Shown: positions 17,900-27,321, counted from the stretch's first letter. The stretch: DNA of 27,321 nt from Streptomyces sp. NRRL F-5630 (GCF_000719475.1 NZ_JOGO01000076.1:1-27321); one strand, 5' to 3'. The notes: generated from the letters alone by a model not told the origin. Program-made: numbers and translations.

Positions 17900-18006
17900 G
17901 AGGACGGGCCCGCGCGGTCCGCGCCGGGTGACGCCCGTACCGGGGCCTCGCGTGCCGCTCGGTGTCGCCGCCCGTCCGGTGTCGTGTGCCGCTCGGCGTC
18001 GGGTAT

Positions 18007-18087
18007 CGGGCTGTGCCGAGTGAGGGCCCTGTACCGGGTGAGGCCCCGTACCGGGTGACGTCCCGCACAGGGTGACGCCCCGTCCGC
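18007..18087 (+). repeat. 17-base degenerate tandem repeat between iolC and iolB
   Basis: Three units follow one another: GGGCCCTGTACCGGGTGA (18024-18041), GGCCCCGTACCGGGTGA (18042-18058) and CGTCCCGCACAGGGTGA (18059-18075). A diverged unit (GGGCTGTGCCGAGTGA) precedes them and a partial one (CGCCCCGTCC) follows. The 274-base gap 17900-18173 has no gene; an earlier GCCGGGTGACGCCCGTACCGGGG near 17924 looks like a further remnant. Confidence 0.75.
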
Positions 18088-18173
18088 ACCGCTCACCGAT
18101 GCGCGCCACGGGGTAGGGGAGCAGAGTGGAAGCAGCGGGACGGCCGACGCGGTGGTGAGAGGGAGCGAGCGCG

Positions 18174-19142
18174 ATGGATGGCAGTGACAGCCGTACCGGG
18201 ACACCCCGGCGTTCCGGCGAGGACGCACGCGTACCCCCGCCCCCGCCGCGCCCCCTCCTCACCTCGCCCCACGTCCGCGCGGGCACGGCCGTGACGATCC
18301 CTTTCGCCCTCGACGTCTCGCCCGCCCGCACCCCTCTGCTGCGGCACACGGCGCTCCGCGTGATCGAGTTGCCGCCCGGGGCGCGGCACGTGCTGGTCAC
18401 GGGGGAGTACGAATGGCTGGTCGTCCCGCTCGCGGGCGGCGGTACGGTGCGCGTGGACGGGGAGGAGTTCGCGCTGCGCGGGCGATCCTCCGTCTTCGGC
18501 GCGGTCAGTGACTTCGCGTACCTCCCGAGGGACGCGCGCGCCGAGATCTCCTCCGGCGCGGGAGGCCGTTTCGCTTTGGCAGGAGCGACCTGCGGGCGCA
18601 GACTCCCCGCCCGCTACGGCCCCGCGCCGGAGGTACCCGTCGAGCTGCGCGGGGCCGGGCGGGCCGGACGGCAGGTCAACAACCTCGCGCCCGCCGGGGG
18701 GTTCGCGTGCGACCGGCTCATGGTCGTCGAAGTCCTGACCCCGGCGGGCAACTGGTCCTCGTACCCGCCGCACAAGCACGACGAGGCGGTCCCCGGGCGC
18801 GAGAGCGAGCTGGAGGAGATCTACTACTTCGAGCTGTCGGACCCGCACGGCCCCGGCGACGCCTACGGCCTCCAGCGCGTCAGCGCCTCGCGCGCGGGCG
18901 GCACCGAGGTCTTCGCCGAGGTGCGCGCGGGGGACGCGGTGCTCATCCCCGACGGCTGGCACGGCCCCTCGGTCGCGCCGCCCGAGCACCACCTGTACTA
19001 CCTCAACGTCATGGCGGGACCCGGCCCCGCGCGCGAGTGGCTGATCACGGACCACCCGGCGCACGAGGGCGTGCGGGACGCGTGGGCCGGACTCGCGCAG
19101 GACCCCCGCCTGCCCCTGACCTCCGCCGAGGAGCGCGCATGA
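18174..19142 (+). CDS. iolB: 5-deoxy-glucuronate isomerase
   Basis: A 322-residue cupin enzyme (KduI/IolB family) isomerising 5-deoxy-glucuronate to 2-deoxy-5-keto-gluconate. The C-terminal cupin shows the expected metal site: SSYPPHKHDE (H200, H202), ELEEIYYFE (E215) and PDGWHGPS (H263). The N-terminal 30 residues are a Pro-rich addition, which explains why it is longer than the usual 270-300. GAGGGAG lies 8 bases before the ATG. It is separated from iolC by a repeat-bearing gap, and its TGA overlaps the ATG of iolD, so IolB and IolD are probably translated together. Confidence 0.94.
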   Translation: MDGSDSRTGTPRRSGEDARVPPPPPRPLLTSPHVRAGTAVTIPFALDVSPARTPLLRHTALRVIELPPGARHVLVTGEYEWLVVPLAGGGTVRVDGEEFALRGRSSVFGAVSDFAYLPRDARAEISSGAGGRFALAGATCGRRLPARYGPAPEVPVELRGAGRAGRQVNNLAPAGGFACDRLMVVEVLTPAGNWSSYPPHKHDEAVPGRESELEEIYYFELSDPHGPGDAYGLQRVSASRAGGTEVFAEVRAGDAVLIPDGWHGPSVAPPEHHLYYLNVMAGPGPAREWLITDHPAHEGVRDAWAGLAQDPRLPLTSAEERA

Positions 19143-21115
19143 GCGACGAGCAGGGACCCGTGCCCGCCCCCGAACCCCCGCTCCCCCCGCAACCGCCCCA
19201 GAAGACCCGCCGCCTCACCGTCGCGCAGGCCCTCCTCGTCTTCCTCAGCCGCCAGTACACCGAGCGCGACGGGGAGCGGCAACGCTTCGTGCAGGGGCTG
19301 TGGGGCATCTTCGGGCACGGGAACGTGGCCGGGTTCGGGCAGGCGGTCGTCGAGTACGGCGCGGTGGACGGCCCGTACGCGATGCCCTTCCACCAGGGCC
19401 GCAACGAGCAGGCGATGGTGCACGCCGCGAGCGGCTTCGCCCGCCACCGCAGGCGCCTCGCGACGCACGCCGTCACGACGTCGATCGGCCCCGGCGCGAC
19501 CAACCTCGTCACGGGCGCCGCGCTCGCGACCGTCAACCGCCTGCCCGTCCTCCTCCTTCCGGGCGACTACTTCGCGACACACCCCGCCGACCCGGTGCTC
19601 CAGCAGCTCGAACACCCGGTCTCGGCCGACGTCACGGTCAACGACGCGCTCAGGCCCGTCTCCCGGTACTTCGCCCGCGTCCACCGCCCCGAGGCCCTGA
19701 TCCCGGCCGCCCTGGAGGCGCTCCGCGTCCTCACCGACCCGGCCGAGACCGGCGCGGTGACGCTCGCCCTGCCGCAGGACGTCCAGGCGGAGGCGTACGA
19801 CTGGCCCGAGGAGTTCCTCGCCGAGCGCACGTGGCACATCCGCAGGCCCCCGCCGGACCCCGCCGCGCTCGACGAGGCGGTGGCGGCGATCCGCGCCGCG
19901 CGCCGGCCCCTGCTCGTCGCGGGCGGCGGCGTCCGCTACAGCGCGGCCGAGGACGCGCTGCGCGCGCTCGCCGACGCGACCGGCATCCCCGTCGCCTCCA
20001 CCCAGGCGGGCAAGGGCGCCCTGCGCCACGACCACCCCGCCGACGTCGGCGGCATCGGCCACACGGGCACCGCGACGGCCGACGAACTCGCCCGCGCCGC
20101 CGACCTCGTCCTCGGCGTCGGCACCCGCTGGAGCGACTTCACGACCGCGTCCGCGACGCTCTTCGAGGGCGGCGCGCGCACGGGCGGCGACGGGGTGCGC
20201 TTCGTCAACCTCAACATCACGTCGTTCGACGGCCACAAGCAGGGCGCGATCCCGCTCGTCGCCGACGCGCGCGCGGGGCTCGAAGCGCTCACGGAGCGCC
20301 TTGAGGGCTGGCGGGTCGACGAGGCCGAGATCGCGCAGTACACGCTCGACAAGGCGCTGTGGGAGGAACGCGTCGAGGGCTACACGCAGCCGGAGGACGG
20401 CGTCGCCGACCTCGTGCGCCCCAACCAGGCGCACGTCGTCGGCGCGTTGCAGGCGGTAGTCGGGGACGAGGACGTGGTCATCAACGCGGCCGGTTCCCTC
20501 CCCGGCGACCTGCACAAGCTCTGGCGTACGCGCGGCCCGCTCCAGTACCACGTCGAGTACGGGTACTCCTGCATGGGATACGAGATCCCCGCCGCGCTCG
20601 GCGTGTGCCTCGCGCAGCCAGGGGTGCCCGTGTGGGCGCTCGTCGGCGACGGCACGTACCTCATGCTCCCCGGCGAACTCGTCACGGCGGTGCAGGAGAA
20701 CCTGCCGCTCACGCTCGTGATCCTCCAGAACCACGGCTACGCGTCGATCGGCGGCCTCTCGCGCGCGGTCGGCGCCGACGGCTTCGCGACCGCGTACCGC
20801 TACCGCACCGCCGACGGCGCCTACAACGGCGCCCCGCTGCCCGTCGACCTCGCCGCGAACGCCGCGAGCCTCGGGCTGCGCGTGCTGCGGGCCCGTACGG
20901 TCCGCGAGGTGCGCGAGGCACTCGCCGAGGCCCGCGAGGCGGACCGCCCCACATGTGTCTACGTCGAGACCGAAACGACCGACACAGTGTCCGGCGCGCC
21001 CCCTGCCCAGGCGTGGTGGGATGTGCCCGTGGCCGAGACGACGACCCACCCCTCCACCGTGCGGGCCCGCAAGGAGTACGAGCGGCACAGCGCCGAGCGG
21101 CGCAGGCACCTGTAG
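19139..21115 (+). CDS. iolD: 3D-(3,5/4)-trihydroxycyclohexane-1,2-dione hydrolase
   Basis: A 658-residue thiamine-diphosphate enzyme opening the cyclic dione made by IolE to 5-deoxy-glucuronate. The acetolactate-synthase-like architecture is seen: an N-terminal TPP domain with the activating glutamate in GRNEQAMVHAASGF (E90) and SIGPGATNLVTGAALA after it, a central domain (LLVAGGGVRYS), and the C-terminal TPP/Mg domain with WALVGDGTYLMLPGEL and VILQNHGYASIGGL. Length is normal, with a short Pro-rich N-terminus. The ATG overlaps the iolB stop (ATGA). A 208-base gap follows before mmsA. Confidence 0.96.
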   Translation: MSDEQGPVPAPEPPLPPQPPQKTRRLTVAQALLVFLSRQYTERDGERQRFVQGLWGIFGHGNVAGFGQAVVEYGAVDGPYAMPFHQGRNEQAMVHAASGFARHRRRLATHAVTTSIGPGATNLVTGAALATVNRLPVLLLPGDYFATHPADPVLQQLEHPVSADVTVNDALRPVSRYFARVHRPEALIPAALEALRVLTDPAETGAVTLALPQDVQAEAYDWPEEFLAERTWHIRRPPPDPAALDEAVAAIRAARRPLLVAGGGVRYSAAEDALRALADATGIPVASTQAGKGALRHDHPADVGGIGHTGTATADELARAADLVLGVGTRWSDFTTASATLFEGGARTGGDGVRFVNLNITSFDGHKQGAIPLVADARAGLEALTERLEGWRVDEAEIAQYTLDKALWEERVEGYTQPEDGVADLVRPNQAHVVGALQAVVGDEDVVINAAGSLPGDLHKLWRTRGPLQYHVEYGYSCMGYEIPAALGVCLAQPGVPVWALVGDGTYLMLPGELVTAVQENLPLTLVILQNHGYASIGGLSRAVGADGFATAYRYRTADGAYNGAPLPVDLAANAASLGLRVLRARTVREVREALAEAREADRPTCVYVETETTDTVSGAPPAQAWWDVPVAETTTHPSTVRARKEYERHSAERRRHL

Positions 21116-21208
21116 CGGTCCTCGCGGGGCGGTCCGTTCTTACGGGGCGTTCCTACGGGGCGGCGGTTCTTGCGGGGGGCGGTCCGTGCGGGGCCTGGCC
21201 CGCCGTAC
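21116..21208 (+). repeat. irregular CGGGGCG repeats between iolD and mmsA
   Basis: Short units of the form GGTCC(G)TTCTTACGGGGCG recur with variable spacing (13-20 bases): CGGTCCTCGCGGGG, CGGTCCGTTCTTACGGGG, CGTTCCTACGGGG, CGGCGGTTCTTGCGGGG and CGGTCCGTGCGGGG. No gene is seen in 21116-21323. The repeats may be slippage remnants or an mRNA structure. Confidence 0.55.
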
Positions 21209-21323
21209 ATGGCTGGTTCGCGTACGTGGCGGGTGGCGTGCGGGTGTGCGGGGGCCCCGGGCCGGGGAGCGTCCCCCGGGTACGGCCACGGACCGACCGC
21301 GTACGCGTAGAAGGGTGACCGCA

Positions 21324-22823
<1,500 letters not shown>

Positions 22824-23017
22824 GGTGACCGGGGTCGCGCGGCCCGAAGGGTGCCGGGTGAGGCGGTCGGCTCGCTGTGTGGAGCCCTTTCCTCCGGGTA
22901 CGGGAGGGCGTGCAGAAACGATCTCTCAGCGGTGCGCCGCGCATCTCGTACGACGATCGCCCGCCCCTGTGGATAACTTTCGCGGCCCGCCTCGCGGAAG
23001 CCCGTACGGTGTGGGGC

Positions 23018-25939
23018 ATGGATCTCCGCACGTCATCGCGACGCACGTCACGGCGGTCCGGCGGCCTTCCACGGGGACCGGGCGCCGGACGGGCCGCGGC
23101 GCGCTCCCCGTACCGTCTCGCGGCGCGTTCTCCGTTCCGTCTCGCGGAGCGCTCCCCGTTCCGTCTCGCCGCCGTCCTCGCGACGGCCCTGCTGCTCCTC
23201 GCGAGCACGCTGCTGCCGGGTCTCACGCCCCCGGCGTCCGCCGCCTCGGGCGGCGGGGGCGACGGTACGGAGAGCGGCGGCGTCCACCGTGCGGAGAGCG
23301 GCGGCGTCCACCGTACGGACGCCTTCCGCCGTATGCCGGACGGCACCCGCATCGACACGAGCTACTTCACGGCGGGCGATCCGAGCAAGAAGCGCCCCGC
23401 CGTCCTCCTCGCCCACGGCTTCGGCGGCAGCAAGACCGAACTGCGCTCCCAGGCCGCCTCCTACGCGCGCCAGGGCTACGCCGTCCTCACCTGGTCCGCG
23501 CGCGGCTTCGGCCGCTCCGGCGGCGAGATCGGCCTCAACGACCCGGACCACGAGGTCAAGGACGTCTCCCGCCTCGTCGACTGGCTCGCGCGCCGCCCCG
23601 AAGTCCTGCTCGACAAGAAGGGCGATCCCCGCGTCGGCGCGACAGGCGCCTCGTACGGCGGCGCGATCTCCCTGCTCGCGGCGGGGCACGATCCCCGTAT
23701 CGACGCGATCGCCCCGGAGATCACGTACTGGGACCTCTCCCAGGCGCTCTTCCCCGACGGCGTCTTCAAGAAGCTGTGGGCCGGGATCTTCTTCACCTCC
23801 GGCAGCGCGGACCTCGGCTCGCGCGTGGCGGGAGTGGGCGTCGGCTGCGGCCGTTTCACGCCCGAACTGTGCGCGATGTACCGCAGGGTGGCCGAGCACG
23901 GCGCCCCGGACGCGGCGGCGACCAAGCTCCTCCACGACCGCAGCCCCGCCGCCGTGGGCGACCGCGTCAAGGTGCCGGCCCTCGTGATCCAGGGCCAGTC
24001 CGACTCGCTCTTCCCGCTCTCGCAGGCCGACGAGACGGCCCGGCACATCCGCGCCAACGGCGCCCCCGTCTCGGTCGACTGGATCGCGGGCGGCCACGAC
24101 GGCGGTGACATGGAGGTCCCCCGCCTGACCCGCCGCATCACGACGTGGTTCGACCGCTACCTGAAGAAGGACAGCGCGGTGGACACCGGCCCGGCCTTCC
24201 GCATCTCACGCGCCGGCCCCGTGGGCGCCACCGACGACAACGCCCCCCTGACCGGCGCGGATCTCTCCGCGTACCCGGGGCTGACCGGCGGCGTCCCCGG
24301 CCGTACGGCGGCCTCGGACCGCGAGCCCGCCCCGGCGGGCCGCGACGGGTCCCGCGTCCGCTACACGGAACACCGCTACGCCCTGCCCCGCCACCGCCAG
24401 GTCTTCGCCAACCCGCCCGGCGGCTCACCGCCCTCGCTCTCGGCCGTCCCCGGCCTCGGCGACGGCCTCGCCCGGCTCGCGGAACGCACGGGCCAGGGCT
24501 TCGCGGTCGATTTCCCCGGCCAGTTCGCCCGCTTCGACACGAAGCCGCTCGCCCGGTCCGTCCGCGTCACGGGCAGTCCCACCGTCCAGGTCCACGTGCG
24601 CTCGTCGACCGGCACGGCGGTCCTCTTCGCGAAGGTCTACGACGTGAGCGCGGACGGCAAGAAGCAGGTGCTGCCCGCCCAACTGGTCACCCCGGTACGG
24701 GTGACGGGCGCGCGCGAGGGCCGTACGGTCTCCGTGACGCTCCCCGCCGTCGACCACCGGGTCCCCCAGGGGCACCGCCTGCGCCTTGTCCTCTCCGCGA
24801 CCGACCTCGGCTACGCCTCCCCGGCGGCCCCCGCCACGTACTCCGTCGCCCCGGCCGGTGCGCTGACCGTTCCGAGCCTCCCGCAGGCCGCCGGCAGTCG
24901 GGCGCCGCTCCCCGTCTGGGTATGGGCGCTTCCTGCCGCCGGAGCGGTCCTGGCGCTGCTGCTCCTCCTGATCCGCCGCCGCGCGGACGCGACGCCCCCG
25001 CCCGACCCGGACCTCGCGGACGTACCGCTGCGCATCACGGGCCTGGGCAAGAAGTACGCGCGCTCCACGGACCGCTGGGCGGTACGGGACCTCTCCTTCA
25101 CCGTGGGCCGCGGCCAGGTCCTCGGCCTGCTCGGCCCCAACGGGGCGGGCAAGACGACGACGCTGCGCACGCTGCTCGGTCTCGTGACCCCGGACGAGGG
25201 GGAGATCCGCGTCTTCGGCCACGCGATCCGCCCCGGCGTGCCGGTCCTGTCCCGGGTGGGCGCCTTCGTGGAGGGCCCGGGCTTCCTGCCCCACCTCAGC
25301 GGTCGCCGCAACCTCGACCTGTACTGGAAGGCGACGGGCCGCCCCGAGGCGGACGCGCACACCGAGGAGGCCCTGACGATCGCGGGCCTGGGCGAAGCGC
25401 TCGACCGCCCGGTCCGCACCTACTCGCAAGGGATGCGCCAGCGCCTCGCGCTCGCGCAGGCGATGCTCGGCCTCCCCGACCTCCTCCTGCTCGACGAACC
25501 GACCAACGGCCTGGACCCGCCACAGATCCGCGAGATGCGCGAGGTGATGATCGCGTACGCGGCCTCGGGCCGCACGGTCGTCGTCTCCAGCCACCTCCTC
25601 TCGGAGGTCGAACAGTCCTGCACCCACCTGGTGGTGATGGACCGGGGCCGCCTCGTCACGGCGGGCCCGGTCGAGGAGATCACCGGAGGCACGGGCGCGG
25701 TGACGATCGGCCTGGCCCAGCCGGTCCCCGACGCGCTCCTCGCCAAGGCGGCGGCGCTTCCGGGAGTGGCCGAGCTGACCCGCGACGACGACCGCACCCT
25801 GCTCCTCCACCTGAAGGAAGGAACAACGACGACGGAACTCCTCGGCCCCCTCCTCGCTCTGGACCTCCCCATCACGACAGTGACCCCGCAACGCCGCCTG
25901 GAAGACGCCTTCCTCCACCTGATCGGGGGCCCGTCGTGA
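23018..25939 (+). CDS. fusion: secreted S15-type alpha/beta hydrolase with ABC transporter ATPase
   Basis: A 973-residue fusion. Residues 1-48 are Arg-rich, then comes a hydrophobic export segment (49-66) and an ASA-type region (73-76). Residues 100-390 form an alpha/beta hydrolase of the Xaa-Pro dipeptidyl-peptidase/CocE class with nucleophile S212 (TGASYGGA), D329 (QGQSDSLFP) and H360 (AGGHDGGD). Residues 500-620 are a beta-rich C-terminal domain (S15-like jelly roll). A single membrane helix (634-653) ends in RRR. Residues 668-973 are an ABC ATPase with Walker A GPNGAGKT (706-713), signature YSQGM (802-806) and Walker B LLLLDEP (822-828). The predicted topology puts the hydrolase outside and the ATPase inside. 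The start at 23018 begins the export signal; its ribosome site is weak. The permease lies downstream. Confidence 0.85.
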   Translation: MDLRTSSRRTSRRSGGLPRGPGAGRAAARSPYRLAARSPFRLAERSPFRLAAVLATALLLLASTLLPGLTPPASAASGGGGDGTESGGVHRAESGGVHRTDAFRRMPDGTRIDTSYFTAGDPSKKRPAVLLAHGFGGSKTELRSQAASYARQGYAVLTWSARGFGRSGGEIGLNDPDHEVKDVSRLVDWLARRPEVLLDKKGDPRVGATGASYGGAISLLAAGHDPRIDAIAPEITYWDLSQALFPDGVFKKLWAGIFFTSGSADLGSRVAGVGVGCGRFTPELCAMYRRVAEHGAPDAAATKLLHDRSPAAVGDRVKVPALVIQGQSDSLFPLSQADETARHIRANGAPVSVDWIAGGHDGGDMEVPRLTRRITTWFDRYLKKDSAVDTGPAFRISRAGPVGATDDNAPLTGADLSAYPGLTGGVPGRTAASDREPAPAGRDGSRVRYTEHRYALPRHRQVFANPPGGSPPSLSAVPGLGDGLARLAERTGQGFAVDFPGQFARFDTKPLARSVRVTGSPTVQVHVRSSTGTAVLFAKVYDVSADGKKQVLPAQLVTPVRVTGAREGRTVSVTLPAVDHRVPQGHRLRLVLSATDLGYASPAAPATYSVAPAGALTVPSLPQAAGSRAPLPVWVWALPAAGAVLALLLLLIRRRADATPPPDPDLADVPLRITGLGKKYARSTDRWAVRDLSFTVGRGQVLGLLGPNGAGKTTTLRTLLGLVTPDEGEIRVFGHAIRPGVPVLSRVGAFVEGPGFLPHLSGRRNLDLYWKATGRPEADAHTEEALTIAGLGEALDRPVRTYSQGMRQRLALAQAMLGLPDLLLLDEPTNGLDPPQIREMREVMIAYAASGRTVVVSSHLLSEVEQSCTHLVVMDRGRLVTAGPVEEITGGTGAVTIGLAQPVPDALLAKAAALPGVAELTRDDDRTLLLHLKEGTTTTELLGPLLALDLPITTVTPQRRLEDAFLHLIGGPS
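23099..23170 (+). repeat. three-copy 24-base tandem repeat inside the fusion gene
   Basis: Three in-frame units (23099-23122, 23123-23146, 23147-23170) each encode A/E-R-S-P-Y/F-R-L-A in the Arg-rich N-terminus just before the export helix. The copies differ at few positions, suggesting recent expansion by slippage. Confidence 0.9.
23270..23317 (+). repeat. two-copy 24-base tandem repeat inside the fusion gene
   Basis: Two units (23270-23293 and 23294-23317) differ at two positions and encode ESGGVHR-A and ESGGVHR-T in the linker between the export signal and the hydrolase domain. The period equals that of the first repeat but the sequence is unrelated. Confidence 0.9.
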
Positions 25940-26241
25940 CGAGGACACCGCCACACCTCGTGGGCGCGTCGCGCGGGTCGGCCCGCGCTCCCCGTCCGGG
26001 CACGCCGAGTGCCGCCCGGACGGCACGGGCGCCGCGTACGCCGGCAGCGGTGCGCCGAGGCGGCTTCCGCGGACCGCCCGGCCCCCATGCCGGCGCCGGG
26101 CGCGGCGACCGCCGCACACCGCTGCCCGTCGGCAACCGTCCCCCCGGGCTCCCCGCTGCCCCCGATCCCGACCCCGCTCCCCGTCCACAGCCCTGGCCCG
26201 TTCCCGCTCCCGTGCCCGGCCCGACCGGAGGTTCCGCGTGA
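25936..26241 (+). CDS. doubtful 101-codon Pro/Arg-rich frame between ATPase and permease
   Basis: The GTG at 25936 overlaps the stop of the fusion gene (GTGA), and the frame's TGA at 26239 overlaps the GTG start of the permease in the same way. GGGGG lies 7 bases before the GTG. The 101-residue product would be rich in Pro, Arg, Ala and Gly, with PDPDPAPRPQPWPVPAPVPG near its end and no hydrophobic segment. Against it, about a fifth of codons end in A or T, clearly more than in the neighbours. No family is recognised. It could be a real coupled peptide, the decayed part of a gene, or chance. Confidence 0.25.
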   Translation: MTRTPPHLVGASRGSARAPRPGTPSAARTARAPRTPAAVRRGGFRGPPGPHAGAGRGDRRTPLPVGNRPPGLPAAPDPDPAPRPQPWPVPAPVPGPTGGSA

Positions 26242-27155
26242 CGCACCTCGGTAGTAGCTGGCCTCCGCCCCTGCCCGGCAGCGGGGCCGAAGCCGCCCCC
26301 GCCTCGCCACGTGCGGAGGGGTACCGGCCCGGACGGACCTTGCCCGTCCGGGTGGAGCTGCGGCGGCAGTTGACGCGGCGGCGGACGGCGGTGATGGGGG
26401 CGGTGCTGTTCCTGCTGCCGTTCGTGCTCGCCGTGGCCTTCGCCGTGGGCGGGACGCCCGGCGGGGACGGCCCGAACGGGCAGCGCGGCACCCTCATGGA
26501 CGCGGCGACGCGCTCGGGGGCCGACTTCGCGGCGGTGTGCCTCTTCGTCTCGGCGGGCTTCCTGCTCGTCGTGCCGGTCGCGCTCTTCTGCGGCGACACG
26601 GTGGCGGCCGAGGCGAACTGGTCGACGCTCCGCTACCTCCTCGCCGCCCCCGTGGCCCGCCACCGCCTCCTCGCGAGCAAACTCGTCGTCGCCCTGGCCT
26701 GCTCGCTCGCGGCGATGATCCTGCTGCCGCTCGTCGGGCTCCTCCTCGGCACGGCGCTCTACGGCTGGGGCCCGCTCGAACTGCCCACGGGCGACTCCGT
26801 TTCCGCCGGGGCGGCCGTACCGCGCCTCGCGCTGGCCGTCGCCTACCTCTTCGTCTCCCAACTCGTCACGGCGGCCCTGGCCTTCTGGCTCTCGACCCGC
26901 ACGGACGCCCCACTCGGCGCGGTCGGCGGCGCGGTCGGCCTCACGATCATCGGCAACGTCCTGGACGCCGTCACCGCCCTCGGCCACTGGCGCGACTTCC
27001 TCCCCGCCCACTGGCAGTTCGCCTGGACCGACCTCCTCACCCCCGACCTCGCCTGGCACGGCGCGGCGAAGGGAGCGGCGATCTCACTGACCTACGCCCT
27101 GATCCTCTTCGCCCTTGCCTTCCGGGGCTTCGCGCGAAAGGACGTGGTGTCCTGA
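26238..27155 (+). CDS. ABC-2-type transporter permease
   Basis: A 305-residue membrane protein, the likely partner of the ATPase domain of the preceding fusion. After a Pro-rich start and an amphipathic stretch (TLPVRVELRRQLTRRRTAVMG), six hydrophobic segments follow, in the ABC-2 permease pattern: residues 53-70, 97-118, 147-170, 190-217, 226-245 and 278-298. EANWSTLRYLLAAPV near residue 130 is the conserved 'E-TLRYLL' region after the second helix in this family. The GTG at 26238 has GGAGG 6 bases upstream. The substrate is unknown. Confidence 0.85.
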   Translation: MTHLGSSWPPPLPGSGAEAAPASPRAEGYRPGRTLPVRVELRRQLTRRRTAVMGAVLFLLPFVLAVAFAVGGTPGGDGPNGQRGTLMDAATRSGADFAAVCLFVSAGFLLVVPVALFCGDTVAAEANWSTLRYLLAAPVARHRLLASKLVVALACSLAAMILLPLVGLLLGTALYGWGPLELPTGDSVSAGAAVPRLALAVAYLFVSQLVTAALAFWLSTRTDAPLGAVGGAVGLTIIGNVLDAVTALGHWRDFLPAHWQFAWTDLLTPDLAWHGAAKGAAISLTYALILFALAFRGFARKDVVS

Positions 27156-27215
27156 CGGGCTGAGGGGGCCCGGGAGGACGAACCCGGCACGGAGGGCGAG
27201 CGGGAGAGGGCCCGG

Positions 27216-27238
27216 CCCGCCCGGCGCAGGCGGGCGGG
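27216..27238 (+). terminator. possible terminator after the permease gene
   Basis: CCCGCCCG (27216-27223) pairs with CGGGCGGG (27231-27238) around a seven-base loop, 60 bases after the permease stop, followed by a G-run rather than T. Confidence 0.45.
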
Positions 27239-27277
27239 GGAGGGGGCGGGCGGCGGCCCTGCCTCCGGCCCGTACCC

Positions 27278-27321
27278 GGCCCCACACCCCGCGCGGCCCC
27301 ACACCCCGCGCCGCCCCACAC
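27278..27321 (+). repeat. 17-base tandem repeat at the window edge
   Basis: GGCCCCACACCCCGCGC occurs twice without change (27278-27294, 27295-27311) and a third, one-base-changed partial copy runs off the end of the window. No gene is seen in 27156-27321. Confidence 0.85.

Noticed and set aside
17900..18173. Repeats as a possible CRISPR array
   Set aside because: Units are directly adjacent with a 17-base period, degenerate, and have no spacers; no cas genes are present.
18998..21109. Long minus-strand frame of 703 codons
   Set aside because: It is antisense to iolB/iolD, lacks any recognisable motif and is explained by GC-rich third positions on the other strand.
22877..23017. Upstream ATG for the hydrolase-ABC fusion
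   Set aside because: The added 47 residues are unlike the rest and precede the Arg-rich export signal that starts at 23018.

Overview
The window is very GC-rich, with coding frames that end codons almost only in G or C, many GTG starts, GTGA/ATGA overlaps and GGAGG-type ribosome sites. Gene content (an actinobacterial citrate synthase, RecD2-like helicase, CopZ/CopA under a CsoR-type operator, and a DUF993/Gfo-Idh-MocA sugar cluster) points to a Streptomyces chromosome or a very close relative. This is inferred from sequence style and family knowledge; no search was run. No rRNA, tRNA, CRISPR array, transposase or phage gene was seen.

Layout. (1) 154-5502: a sugar or polyol catabolic locus. 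A TIM-barrel isomerase and a LacI repressor read leftward. A GTGA-overlapped operon of a Gfo/Idh/MocA oxidoreductase, a DUF993 aldolase-like protein and a second TIM-barrel isomerase reads rightward. A LacI-type operator (AAGCGCTT core) lies between the two arms. The substrate is unknown, and this is the best candidate here for an undescribed pathway. (2) 5772-10325: a small membrane-anchored hypothetical protein, a RecD2-type helicase and citrate synthase, ended by a perfect 16-bp hairpin. (3) 10326-10858: a gene-free stretch with what looks like a Streptomyces intergenic repeat, a Crp-like palindrome and a strong terminator, possibly a small RNA locus. (4) 10859-14551, all leftward: a PrsW-type membrane protease, then copZ and copA. 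The CsoR-type operator sits inside the predicted copZ promoter and overlaps the prsW stop codon. (5) 14974-22823: a myo-inositol catabolic locus. The leftward arm is an IolE-like inosose dehydratase followed 3 bases later by an AraC regulator. The rightward arm is iolC, iolB, iolD and mmsA(iolA). The divergent promoters carry inverted copies of GTTGACA. (6) 23018-27155: a large fusion of a secreted S15-type alpha/beta hydrolase with a cytoplasmic ABC ATPase, then an ABC-2 permease, with a doubtful 101-codon frame between them.

How the parts work together. The inositol set covers steps from inosose to the CoA-linked end reaction, but inositol dehydrogenase (IolG), the DKGP aldolase (IolJ) and a transporter are not in the window. 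The AraC protein is the only regulator next to the iol genes. Region 1 has the logic of an oxidise, isomerise, cleave pathway. Region 4 is a copper-efflux unit. Region 6 looks like a membrane export or signalling unit whose ATPase carries its own extracellular hydrolase.
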